Shown: piece by piece, positions 50,474 through 57,902 of the stretch
How positions within the stretch are numbered: the stretch's first letter is position 1
Layout of the letters: the number at the start of each line of letters is the position of its first letter
From: JAJDGF01 sp031549325
GTDB lineage: Bacteria; Bacillota; Clostridia; Christensenellales; Aristaeellaceae
Length of the DNA stretch: 64,000 nucleotides
Reading direction: 5' to 3'
Assembly (NCBI GenBank): GCA_031549325.1
Contig: JAVBQA010000048.1
Coordinates: forward strand, 1-64,000
Notes under the pieces: generated by a model
Database searches by the model: none
What the model was told of the DNA's origin: nothing
What the model saw: the letters and a program-made list of their open reading frames with translations, nothing else
Made by a program: the position numbers and the translations under genes

Positions 50474-50528
50474 GAATTTACAGAACAGCAATCCTTCCGG
50501 GTGGAATCGCATCAAAGGGGGTTATCCT

Positions 50529-50858
50529 ATGAAGCTGATCATCGCCATTGTACAGGATGAGGACGCCTCGCGCCTCGTGAGCAACCTGATGAACGAGGGG
50601 TATGGCGTGACCAAGCTGGCCACCACAGGCGGCTTTTTGCGCGCGGGCAACACCACGCTGCTGGTGGGCGTGGACGACGAGAAGTTCGACGGCGCCATGG
50701 CCGTGATCGAGAAGGTGTGCCGCAGCAGGAAACAGGTGGCCACATCCCCCTCGCCGGTGGCGGGCACCACCGGGGTCTATATGCCCTACCCCATCGAGGT
50801 TATGGTGGGCGGGGCGACCATCTTCGTGCTGAACGTCGACCAGTTCATCAAAATCTAG
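50529..50858 (+). CDS. darA: Cyclic-di-AMP receptor DarA/PstA
   Basis: 109 residues, PII-like fold. MKLIIAIVQDEDASRLVSNLMNEGYGVTKLATTGGFLRAGNTTLL is the conserved half, with the c-di-AMP-contacting TTGGFLRAGN loop; the end GATIFVLNVDQFIKI matches the family. DarA binds c-di-AMP; its downstream partner is unknown. The long frame upstream (to 50346) crosses the promoter and repeat and is not used; AAAGGGGG precedes ATG 50529. holB and ricT follow as in Bacillus (yaaQ-holB-yaaT). Confidence 0.95.
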   Translation: MKLIIAIVQDEDASRLVSNLMNEGYGVTKLATTGGFLRAGNTTLLVGVDDEKFDGAMAVIEKVCRSRKQVATSPSPVAGTTGVYMPYPIEVMVGGATIFVLNVDQFIKI

Positions 50859-50867
50859 GGATAATGG

Positions 50868-51785
50868 GTGCACGCCTTGAACTTTGACGACTTTTACGGG
50901 CTCGATACGCTCGCTGCCCGGCTGCGCGCCGACATGAACGGCGCGGGCTGTGTGCACGCCTATCTGTTCGTCGGGCCGAAGGGCGCCGGCAAGCGCTCCC
51001 TTGCGGAGATTTGCGCGCGTGCGCTGAATTGCGCAGGCGCGCAAAAGCCATGTGACGCTTGCCCGAGCTGTGCGCGCGGCTTGTCCGGCAGCCATCCGGA
51101 CATCATCCGGCTGGCGCTTTCGGACAAGCAAAGCATCGGTGTTGACGAGGTGCGCGCCCTCATCGCCCGCGTGATGATGAAGCCCTACGAAGGCGGCAAG
51201 CACGCGGTTCTCATTGAGGATGCGGGCGCGATGACGGTTCAGGCCCAGAACGCGCTGCTCAAAACGCTGGAGACGCCGCCTGGGAGCGCCGTATTTTTTT
51301 TGATTGCCGAGCAGGCGAGCCTGCTCTTGCCCACGATCCAGTCACGCTGCCGCGTGGTGCGGTTCCACGGGGTGGACACGGGCGCGTGCGAGCGGGCGCT
51401 GGTCGCGCGGGGCGTCGAGCCGCAGCGGGCCAGGCTGCTGGCGGGGCTGTCTGAGGGTTCGGTGGGGCAGGCGCTGCTGCTGAACCAGGATTCGGGATAC
51501 TGGGCGCTGCGCGAGCGGGTGATGCAGGCGCTGAGTCTGGGCATGGGCGAGGCCTCTTCGCTGCTGAAGGATGACAAGGATGACGCGGGGCAGGTGCTGG
51601 CGATCCTGGAGCAGCTGGCCCGGGAGGAGATGCACCGGGAAAGCGGGTTGTCCGGCTCGGCTCAGCAGGACCTCAAAATCCCGGGAGACAAGCTGCTGAT
51701 GGGCGTGTTTCATGCGAAAGAACGACTAAACAGCAACGTGGTTTGGCAAAATGTGCTGGAAGCGTTGTTTATGGAAATCGCATAA
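50868..51785 (+). CDS. holB: DNA polymerase III subunit delta'
   Basis: 305 residues. Clamp-loader AAA+ subunit: AYLFVGPKGAGKRS (Walker A), a zinc module CDACPSCARGLSGSHPD, VLIEDAGAMTVQAQNALLKTLETPP and the SRC of IQSRCRVVRF. The zinc module starts from ALNCAGAQKPC. The start is GTG 50868 (MHALNFDDFYG); only a weak TAGGG lies upstream, and the gap to darA is nine bases, so coupling is likely. ricT follows after 16 bp. Confidence 0.93.
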   Translation: MHALNFDDFYGLDTLAARLRADMNGAGCVHAYLFVGPKGAGKRSLAEICARALNCAGAQKPCDACPSCARGLSGSHPDIIRLALSDKQSIGVDEVRALIARVMMKPYEGGKHAVLIEDAGAMTVQAQNALLKTLETPPGSAVFFLIAEQASLLLPTIQSRCRVVRFHGVDTGACERALVARGVEPQRARLLAGLSEGSVGQALLLNQDSGYWALRERVMQALSLGMGEASSLLKDDKDDAGQVLAILEQLAREEMHRESGLSGSAQQDLKIPGDKLLMGVFHAKERLNSNVVWQNVLEALFMEIA

Positions 51786-51801
51786 ACTAGGGGGAAAACA
51801 C

Positions 51802-53004
51802 ATGATGACCGTGATCGGCGTCCGCTTCAAGAAGGCGGGCAAGGTATACTTTTTCGACCCGAACGGCGTTTGGCCCAATCCGGGTGAGTATGTGGTGGTA
51901 GAGACCGCGCGGGGCCTGGAGCTCGGCGAGGTGGTCACCAGCGCCCGCGAGGTGGACGACGCGCAGGTCGTCTCCCCGCTGAAAAAGGTGATCCGTCCGG
52001 CCGTGGCCGAGGACATTCAGCGCATGGAGTTCAACGAGAAGCGCGAGAAGGAGACATACCACATCGCCCAGGAGCGCATCGCCCATCACAAGCTGGACAT
52101 GAAACTGGTGGATGTTGAGTACACTTTTGACAACAGCAAGATCGTGTTCTACTTCACCGCCAACGGGCGCGTGGATTTCCGGGACCTGGTCAAGGACCTG
52201 GCGGGCGTGTTCAAAATGCGCATCGAGCTGCGGCAGATCGGCGTGCGTGACGAGGCCAAAATGCTGGGCGGCCTCGGCTCCTGCGGGCGGCCGATTTGTT
52301 GCGGCGCGTTTTTGAGCGATTTCCAGCCGGTGTCCATCAAGATGGCCAAGGAGCAAAACCTGTCGCTGAACCCCACCAAGATCTCCGGTCAGTGCGGGCG
52401 CCTGATGTGCTGCCTCAAATATGAGCAGGACTACTACGAGTCCGCGCTGAAGCGCCTGCCCAAGATCGGGCGCGAGTGCATCACGCCGGATGGCGTCGGG
52501 ATCATCTACGACATCAACGTGATCCGAGAGAAGGTGCGCGTCAAGATCCGCACCGAGGACACCATCGACGTGCGCGAGTATCCGCTGGCCGATGTGAGTA
52601 AGCCTCAGCCCGGCGTGCCCGGACAGGAGGGGCATCCCACCGGAGAGGCTGCCAAGCAGCGCCAGATCGAGGGCGCGCGCAGAAGCCGCCCGAGCCGCCC
52701 GGCGCCGGCCGCCCCTAAGGACAGCAAAGAGGCCGAAAAACCCGACGCGCAACAGGAAAAGCAGGAGCAGCAGCGCCAGCGGCGCATCGCCAGCAAAAAC
52801 AAGAGCAAGCAGATGTCCACCGATCAGTTCATGGACAAGCTGACCAATGGCGGCGGCAAGGGGAAAAAGGGCGAGCCAAAGCAGCAGGGGGAGGGTGAGG
52901 CCGCGCCCAGGCCGGCGCGGAACGACCCGGGCTTTGGCGCGGGGATTCCCACGGCGGAAAAGCCGAGCGCCAAGATTCAGCCCGGAGAGAAGATGAATTC
53001 GTAA
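51802..53004 (+). CDS. ricT: PSP1-domain regulator RicT (YaaT)
   Basis: 400 residues, longer than usual because of a charged tail. The PSP1 core (1-270) includes GVRFKKAGKVYFFDP, VRDEAKMLGGLGSCGRPICC and QCGRLMCCLKYEQDYYE; the clustered Cys (CGRPICC, CGRLMCC) bind Fe-S in the RicA-RicF-RicT complex, which promotes RNase Y mRNA processing, sporulation and competence in Bacillus. Residues 275-400 are low complexity (Pro, Lys, Gln, Arg) and likely disordered. TAGGGGGAAA precedes the ATG; the neighbouring ATG at 51805 is equivalent. Confidence 0.95.
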   Translation: MMTVIGVRFKKAGKVYFFDPNGVWPNPGEYVVVETARGLELGEVVTSAREVDDAQVVSPLKKVIRPAVAEDIQRMEFNEKREKETYHIAQERIAHHKLDMKLVDVEYTFDNSKIVFYFTANGRVDFRDLVKDLAGVFKMRIELRQIGVRDEAKMLGGLGSCGRPICCGAFLSDFQPVSIKMAKEQNLSLNPTKISGQCGRLMCCLKYEQDYYESALKRLPKIGRECITPDGVGIIYDINVIREKVRVKIRTEDTIDVREYPLADVSKPQPGVPGQEGHPTGEAAKQRQIEGARRSRPSRPAPAAPKDSKEAEKPDAQQEKQEQQRQRRIASKNKSKQMSTDQFMDKLTNGGGKGKKGEPKQQGEGEAAPRPARNDPGFGAGIPTAEKPSAKIQPGEKMNS

Positions 53005-53033
53005 AACCTCTTTCAAATATTTTTCAAAAACCC

Positions 53034-53063
53034 TTGAATATTGCGGTGGACATGTGCTATAAT
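53034..53063 (+). promoter_or_regulatory. Promoter of zinc-ribbon gene 2
   Basis: TTGAAT, 18 bp, TATAAT preceded by TGC. Leader of about 120 nt to the ATG at 53190, with a small CGGT/ACCG hairpin; it is not similar to the leader at 29.6 kb. Confidence 0.7.
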
Positions 53064-53189
53064 GCAAACTAGCCCAATATGAGAGACCCCCTTGGCAAAC
53101 CGTATCCCTCCGGTGGCGTTCCTACCGATGACAGGACTCGGACACAAGGAAGATCATCAAAGGGCGCAACATTTTAGGAGGGTTTTTCC

Positions 53190-53483
53190 ATGTTCGAAGA
53201 CAAGACCTTGGTGTGCCGCGAGTGCGGTCAGGAGTTCGCTTTCACCGCTTCCGAGCAGCAGTTCTATGCCGATAAGGGTTTCCAGAATGAGCCCGGCCGC
53301 TGCCCGACTTGCCGTGCCCAGCGCCGCCAGACCGGCGGTGGCGCCCGCGGTGGCGATCGCCCGATGTATGACGTGGTGTGCGATGGCTGCGGCCGTCCCA
53401 CGCAGGTGCCGTTCCAGCCGCGCGGTGACCGTCCGGTCTACTGCCGTGACTGCTTCGACCAGCAGCGCCAGTCGGGATATTAA
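53190..53483 (+). CDS. Small zinc-ribbon protein (zf-trcl type), copy 2
   Basis: 97 residues, four CxxC pairs (CREC, CPTC, CDGC, CRDC) in the same order as copy 1 at 29844. Shared blocks include KTLVCRECGQEF, KGFQNEP and PTQVPFQPRGDRPVYC. Between the two zinc sites this copy has a Gly/Arg linker (TGGGARGGDR) like RNA-binding proteins. TAGGAGGG precedes the ATG. Monocistronic with its own promoter and terminator. Function unknown. Confidence 0.88.
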   Translation: MFEDKTLVCRECGQEFAFTASEQQFYADKGFQNEPGRCPTCRAQRRQTGGGARGGDRPMYDVVCDGCGRPTQVPFQPRGDRPVYCRDCFDQQRQSGY

Positions 53484-53492
53484 TTAGCGACA

Positions 53493-53526
53493 AAAACCCA
53501 CTCCTGAAAGGGAGTGGGTTTTTTTG
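53493..53526 (+). terminator. Terminator of zinc-ribbon gene 2
   Basis: AAAACCCACTCC/GGAGTGGGTTTT with a 6-nt loop followed by TTTG. Near-ideal. Confidence 0.9.
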
Positions 53527-53800
53527 TTGCCTCTTTGTCGGTAGGCGGGGCTGGCTTTCATTGGCATGAATGGTTTTCATGGCATAGAGTCACACGGGCG
53601 GAAATCCCGCGGAATGGACATGGGAGGCCGCCGCCCTCCTGACCGCCTGGGGCGCGTTCCATGATCGTCCGCCGTTGATCCATGGGGACGACAAAGGGAT
53701 GCACTGGTGATGCATCCCTCTGAATGGATAGGGAGATCGGATGCTCAGGGGACGCGTCCCTTGAGCGGGGCCATAGGGGGAGCGCCCCTGTTCTTCCCCC
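53527..53800. other. Intergenic hairpin cluster between zinc-ribbon gene 2 and the MITE
   Basis: No gene of coding character. After the inverted repeat unit C it holds three successive hairpins: AGGGATGCA/TGCATCCCT (53695-53720), CTCAGGGGAC/GTCCCTTGAG (53738-53767) and AGGGG/CCCCT around AGCG (53776-53789). These may be remnants of terminators for the minus-strand E1 gene. Confidence 0.45.
53593..53655 (-). repeat. Intergenic repeat unit C (inverted, partial)
   Basis: On the minus strand it reads GCGCCCCAGGCGG followed after about 32 bp by GCGGGATTTCCGCCCGTG. Both blocks and their order match unit A at 48612-48652; the spacing differs and the return arm is missing. Confidence 0.5.
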
Positions 53801-53961
53801 TAGGTAAGCACTGATCAAAGCGGCCACCGGTTTTGAGGCGCCTTTTCCGCTCCGGCGGCGTTCTCCGCTTGAAATAGCTCTGCTATTCCTGCGCTTCGGC
53901 TTCTTGCCGGAACGAAAAATCCACCTCAATCCCGGCGGTCACTTTAATCAGCGCTTACCTA
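53801..53961. mobile_element. 161-bp foldback MITE with TA target duplication
   Basis: TA-GGTAAGCACTGATCAAAG at the left is mirrored by CTTTAATCAGCGCTTACC-TA at the right (16 of 18 inner bases match). The symmetry continues inwards through TTGAGG/CCTCAA, TTTTCCG/CGAAAAA-type arms to AATAGC-TCT-GCTATT at 53873-53887, exactly the centre. The whole element can form one long hairpin. There is no transposase frame. TA duplication suggests mobilisation by an IS630/Tc1-type transposase located elsewhere. The right TA is part of the TAG stop of the E1 gene. Confidence 0.8.
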
Positions 53962-56430
53962 GCAGCCCATCTTCTCGGCGCGGAGTTTCTCGCGCAGGGT
54001 CTGGTTGGTGGTGCGGACATGGCCGGGCAGCGGCAGGATCTTGGCGTCGATGGCGTCCAGAATCCAGGCGGGCTGCGGGAAGAACGCGTCCTCCAGCTCG
54101 TGGGCGGGGGTGATCCAGTTCTTGGCGGCCACCACCACCGGCGGCGCGTCCAGCTCGTCGAAGGCCATCTCGGTGATGTTGCGGGCGACCTCGCTGGCGA
54201 AGGAGCCGCGCTCGCAGGCGTCGGTCACGATGACCAGGCGGCCGGTCTTTTTGACGGACTCGATGACGGTCTCGTAGTCAAACGGCACCAGCGTGCGCGC
54301 GTCGATGACTTCGGCCTGCATGCCGTACTTGCCCTTCAGCTCGTCGGCTGCCTGCAGCGCGCGGTACAACACCGCGCCGAAGGTCAGGATGGTGACGTCC
54401 GACCCCTTGCGCTTCACGTCGGCCTGGCCGAAGGGGATCTCGTAGTAATCGGCGGGCACGCCGCCCTCGTGGAACTGCTCGCCGATGTCGTAGATGCGCT
54501 GAGACTCAAAGTACACCACCGGGTCGGTGCCGGCAAGCGCCGTGGCCATCAGCCCCTTCGCGTCGTAGGGCGTGGCGGGGAAGGCCACCTTCAGGCCCGG
54601 AATGTGGGCCACCAGCGCCGACCAGTCCTGGCTGTGCTGGGCGCCGTACTTGCTGCCCACCGACACGCGCAGCGTCAGCGGCATCTTGATCACGTCGGCG
54701 GACATGGCCTGCCATTTGCTCATCTGGTTGAACACCTCGTCGCCCGCGCGGCCCAGGAAATCGCAGTACATCAGCTCGACCAGCGCGCGGCCGCCCGCCA
54801 TGGCGTAGCCGACGCCCGAACCCACGATGGCGGCCTCGGAGATGGGGGAGTTGAACAGCCGGTGATAGGGCAGCGCCTCGGTCAGGCCGCGATACACCGC
54901 GAACGCGCCGCCCCAGTCGCGCACATCCTCGCCGTAGGAAACCAGCGTCGGATCCTTGTAGTAGCGGTCGATGATCGCCTCAAAGATGCCGTCGCGCAGC
55001 TGATACAGCTTGTTTTTGCTCACGGGCTTGCCGTCCTTCATGAAGAAGCGCTCTTTGTTTGCGATGGCCTGGGTGCGCGGGTTCTCCGAGAGGGGCAACA
55101 GCACGTCGCCGGGCTCTACGCTTCCGGAGAAGCTCTCCACATGGCCGTTTGAGAACATCAGCTCCGCGATGGCGTCCGGGTTCTTGACCAGGTCCATGCG
55201 CGGGGACACGCTGTCGTCGATGGACAGCTTGAAGTTCTTCAGCACGGAGTCCTTCACGCCCTGAACGATGGCGTCGCACTCCTGGGCGGTGGCGACCTTG
55301 GCGTCGATCAGCTGCAGGCGGTAGGCCAGAATCGGGTCGGCGTCGGCCCAAGCCTGGATCTCTTCCTTGGTGCGGTAGCTCGACGAGTCGGATGGGCTGT
55401 GGCCAGTGGTGCGGTAGGTCAGCACGTCCAGCAGCACCGGGCCCTCGCCCTTGAGCAGCAGCTCCTTCTTGCGCTTGATGGCGTCGATCACGGCCAGCGG
55501 GTTGTAGCCGTCCACGCGCTCGGCGTGCATCTGGCTGCCCATGAAGCCCGCGCCCAGCCGCGCCAGCACGTCGTAGGCCATGGTCTCGCCGTTGGTCTGG
55601 CCGCCCATGCCGTACTGGTTGTTGAAGATGTTGAACAGCACCGGCAGGCCGCCCTTCATGTCGCCCTCCCAGAGCTGCGTGAACTGGCTCATGCCCGCGA
55701 AGTTCAGCGCCTCGAGCACCGGGCCGCAGCCCAGGGATCCGTCGCCGATGTTGGCGACCACGATGCCGGGCTTCCTGTTGACCTTCTTGTACAGCGCCGC
55801 GCCCGCCGCGATGTCGGCCGAGCCGCCCACCAGCGCGTTGTTGGGGTAGATGCCAAACGGGGTGAAGAAGGTGTGCATCGAGCCGCCCAGCCCCCGGTTG
55901 AAGCCGGTGCTGCGGGCGAAGATCTCGGCCATCGCGCCGTAGAGCAAAAAGTCGATCGCCAGATCCTTCACGCTGTCGTGCTTGGTTTTCTCGACAACGC
56001 GCAGGATCTCGCCGCCAAAGAAGCCCTCCATGATGGCGGTCAGATCGGCGTCAGACAGCTTCTCAATGGACGACAGGCCCTTGGCGAGGATCTCGCCGTG
56101 GCTTCTGTGCGAGCCGAAGCTGATGTCGTCCACGGTCAGGTGGAACGCTTGGCCGACGGCGCTGGCTTCCTGCCCCAGCGACAGGTGCGCCGGGCCGGGA
56201 TGGTTGTAGGCGATGCCGGTGTACTCGCCGGTGGTCTTGATCAGGTTCAGCATGGTCTCGAACTCACGCAGCACCAGCATGTCGCGATAGATCGTCTTCA
56301 GCTGATCTTTGCTGAAATTCTTGACCTCGTCCTTGATGGTCTTCTGGTACTCGTTCACCTTGATGTCCTGAAAGTGCACCTTGCCGGGCTTGCGCATGAC
56401 CGCCGGATCGATGTATTGCGACTTAGGCAT
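53959..56430 (-). CDS. 2-oxoacid dehydrogenase E1, fused alpha and beta subunits (thiamine diphosphate)
   Basis: 823 residues. Residues about 40-370 are E1 alpha: the ThDP motif GDGSLGCGPVLEALNFA...NNQYGMGG, HxxH-type SHRSHGEILAKGL and TGHSPSDSS phospholoop region. Residues about 470-815 are E1 beta: SYGEDVRDWGGAF, SEAAIVGSGVGYAMAGGRALVELMYCDF and DARTLVPFDYETV. It decarboxylates pyruvate or a branched 2-oxoacid and loads the lipoyl arm of E2. The order alpha-beta in one chain is seen in some bacteria such as Chlamydia-like forms. The ATG has TAGGAGTG upstream. Last gene of the E2-E3-E1 operon; its TAG stop is shared with the MITE. Confidence 0.9.
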   Translation of the reverse strand: MPKSQYIDPAVMRKPGKVHFQDIKVNEYQKTIKDEVKNFSKDQLKTIYRDMLVLREFETMLNLIKTTGEYTGIAYNHPGPAHLSLGQEASAVGQAFHLTVDDISFGSHRSHGEILAKGLSSIEKLSDADLTAIMEGFFGGEILRVVEKTKHDSVKDLAIDFLLYGAMAEIFARSTGFNRGLGGSMHTFFTPFGIYPNNALVGGSADIAAGAALYKKVNRKPGIVVANIGDGSLGCGPVLEALNFAGMSQFTQLWEGDMKGGLPVLFNIFNNQYGMGGQTNGETMAYDVLARLGAGFMGSQMHAERVDGYNPLAVIDAIKRKKELLLKGEGPVLLDVLTYRTTGHSPSDSSSYRTKEEIQAWADADPILAYRLQLIDAKVATAQECDAIVQGVKDSVLKNFKLSIDDSVSPRMDLVKNPDAIAELMFSNGHVESFSGSVEPGDVLLPLSENPRTQAIANKERFFMKDGKPVSKNKLYQLRDGIFEAIIDRYYKDPTLVSYGEDVRDWGGAFAVYRGLTEALPYHRLFNSPISEAAIVGSGVGYAMAGGRALVELMYCDFLGRAGDEVFNQMSKWQAMSADVIKMPLTLRVSVGSKYGAQHSQDWSALVAHIPGLKVAFPATPYDAKGLMATALAGTDPVVYFESQRIYDIGEQFHEGGVPADYYEIPFGQADVKRKGSDVTILTFGAVLYRALQAADELKGKYGMQAEVIDARTLVPFDYETVIESVKKTGRLVIVTDACERGSFASEVARNITEMAFDELDAPPVVVAAKNWITPAHELEDAFFPQPAWILDAIDAKILPLPGHVRTTNQTLREKLRAEKMGC

Positions 56431-56525
56431 GTAGATTCACTCCTAAAATTGTATTCGTGACGTGGTTCGGGGGCGGTGTCCCCAGCGGGGATGCCCAAGT
56501 GGCGGCGCCCCTCGGGCATTGCGCC

Positions 56526-57893
56526 TCAGTCGTGAAACTCCCAGATGACCTCTCGGATGATCTCGGAGACTGTCGGGTGGGGGAAGATGACTTCCTTGGC
56601 ATCCTGAACGCGCAGCTCCTGCTCGATCATGGCCGCCGCGCCCCAGATGATTTCGCTGCTGTAGCTGCCGATCATGTGCACGCCGATGACGTTTCGGTGC
56701 CCCGCGTGCACCATCACCTTGCACAGCCCGTCGTCGCCCTCGTTCTCGGCCACGAAGCGCCCGGCGTAGCGCATGGACAGCTTCTTCACTTCGTATGGGA
56801 CGCCCGCGTCCACGGCGGCTTCCTCGGTCAGACCCACGCAGGCCACCTCGGGCTTGGTGTAGATCACAGCCGGGTTGGCCTGATAGCGCATGGTGTCGCG
56901 CTTGCCGAGCATGGTGTTCACGGCCACCTCAGCCTCGCGGTAAGCGGTGTGGGCCAGCATCTGGATGCCGTTCACGTCGCCCGCGGCGTAGACATTCTCG
57001 ATGTTGGTCCGGCTCTGGGCGTCGGTGGGGATGCCCTGGCGGGTGACCTCCACGCCGATGGACTCCAGGCCCAGGCCCTGCGTGTTGGCGCGGCGGCCGA
57101 TGGAGAGCAGCACCTTGTCCGCCGGAACCTCAAAGCGCTTCCCGTCGGCCTCACAGACGACGGCCTTGTCCGTCAGCGCGGTCACCTTGGTGGACAGCAG
57201 GAAAGTGACGCCTTTTTTTTGGTACTCCTTCAGCAGAATGTTCCGAATCTCGCCGTCGGTGGGGCCGGCGATGTGGTCGAGCATCTCGACCACGGTGACC
57301 TTCGACCCGGCGGTGTTGTAGTAAGCGGCCATCTCCAGGCCGATCACGCCGCCGCCGATGATGACGAACTCCCTGGGCACTTCGGGCAGCTCGAGCACCG
57401 CCTTGTTGGTCAGCGCAAAGCCCGACGCCAGCGCCTCCTTGAGGCCCGGAATCGGCGGCACCACGGGGGACGAGCCGCTGGTGATCAGAAGCCGCTTCGC
57501 CTGGTACTCGCTGCCCGCGACTTCCACCACAAAGCCGCCCTCGCAGCGCCCTTTGATGACGGCCTTCTCCTTGACGACCGTCACGCCCGCGCCCTTCATT
57601 TTGGATCCCACGCCCGCAACCAGCGTCCGGACGACCTTGGCGCGGCGCTTCTCGACCTCTTGATGATTCAGCGTCACGTTGTCCGCGTGCACGCCGTAAG
57701 CGCCCCCGTGCGTGGCGTATTCGTAGACCTTGGCCGAGTGCAGCAGCGCCTTGCTGGGGATACAGCCCTCGTTCAGGCACACGCCGCCCAGAGCATTCAT
57801 TTCAAACAGCAGCACGGACAGCCCGGCGTGGGCCGCGCGCTCCGCGCCCAGATATCCGGCCGGGCCGCCGCCAATGATGATCAGATCATGCAT
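56526..57893 (-). CDS. lpdA: Dihydrolipoyl dehydrogenase (E3)
   Basis: 455 residues. FAD-binding DLIIIGGGPAGYLGAERAAHAG at the N terminus, the redox-active disulfide GGVCLNEGCIPSKAL (the usual Thr after GG is Val), NAD-binding VIIGGGVIGLEMAAYY, and the C-terminal HPTVSEIIREV with the catalytic His of the partner subunit. It reoxidises the E2 lipoyl group to form NADH. The ATG at 57893 (MHDLIII) follows AGGTG; GTG 57902 would overlap the E2 stop. The 95-bp gap to E1 carries only the E1 ribosome site and GC-rich repeats. Confidence 0.94.
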   Translation of the reverse strand: MHDLIIIGGGPAGYLGAERAAHAGLSVLLFEMNALGGVCLNEGCIPSKALLHSAKVYEYATHGGAYGVHADNVTLNHQEVEKRRAKVVRTLVAGVGSKMKGAGVTVVKEKAVIKGRCEGGFVVEVAGSEYQAKRLLITSGSSPVVPPIPGLKEALASGFALTNKAVLELPEVPREFVIIGGGVIGLEMAAYYNTAGSKVTVVEMLDHIAGPTDGEIRNILLKEYQKKGVTFLLSTKVTALTDKAVVCEADGKRFEVPADKVLLSIGRRANTQGLGLESIGVEVTRQGIPTDAQSRTNIENVYAAGDVNGIQMLAHTAYREAEVAVNTMLGKRDTMRYQANPAVIYTKPEVACVGLTEEAAVDAGVPYEVKKLSMRYAGRFVAENEGDDGLCKVMVHAGHRNVIGVHMIGSYSSEIIWGAAAMIEQELRVQDAKEVIFPHPTVSEIIREVIWEFHD

Positions 57894-57902
57894 GCTCAGC
57901 AC

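Noticed and set aside
50346..50528. N-terminal extension of DarA from 50346
   Set aside because: It crosses repeat unit B and a consensus promoter; family members begin at MKLIIAIVQD, and a good ribosome site stands before 50529.
53558..53929. A 123-codon minus-strand frame across the repeat island
   Set aside because: It runs through the foldback MITE and hairpin cluster, has no ribosome site and no fold; such frames inside MITEs are often misannotated as proteins.
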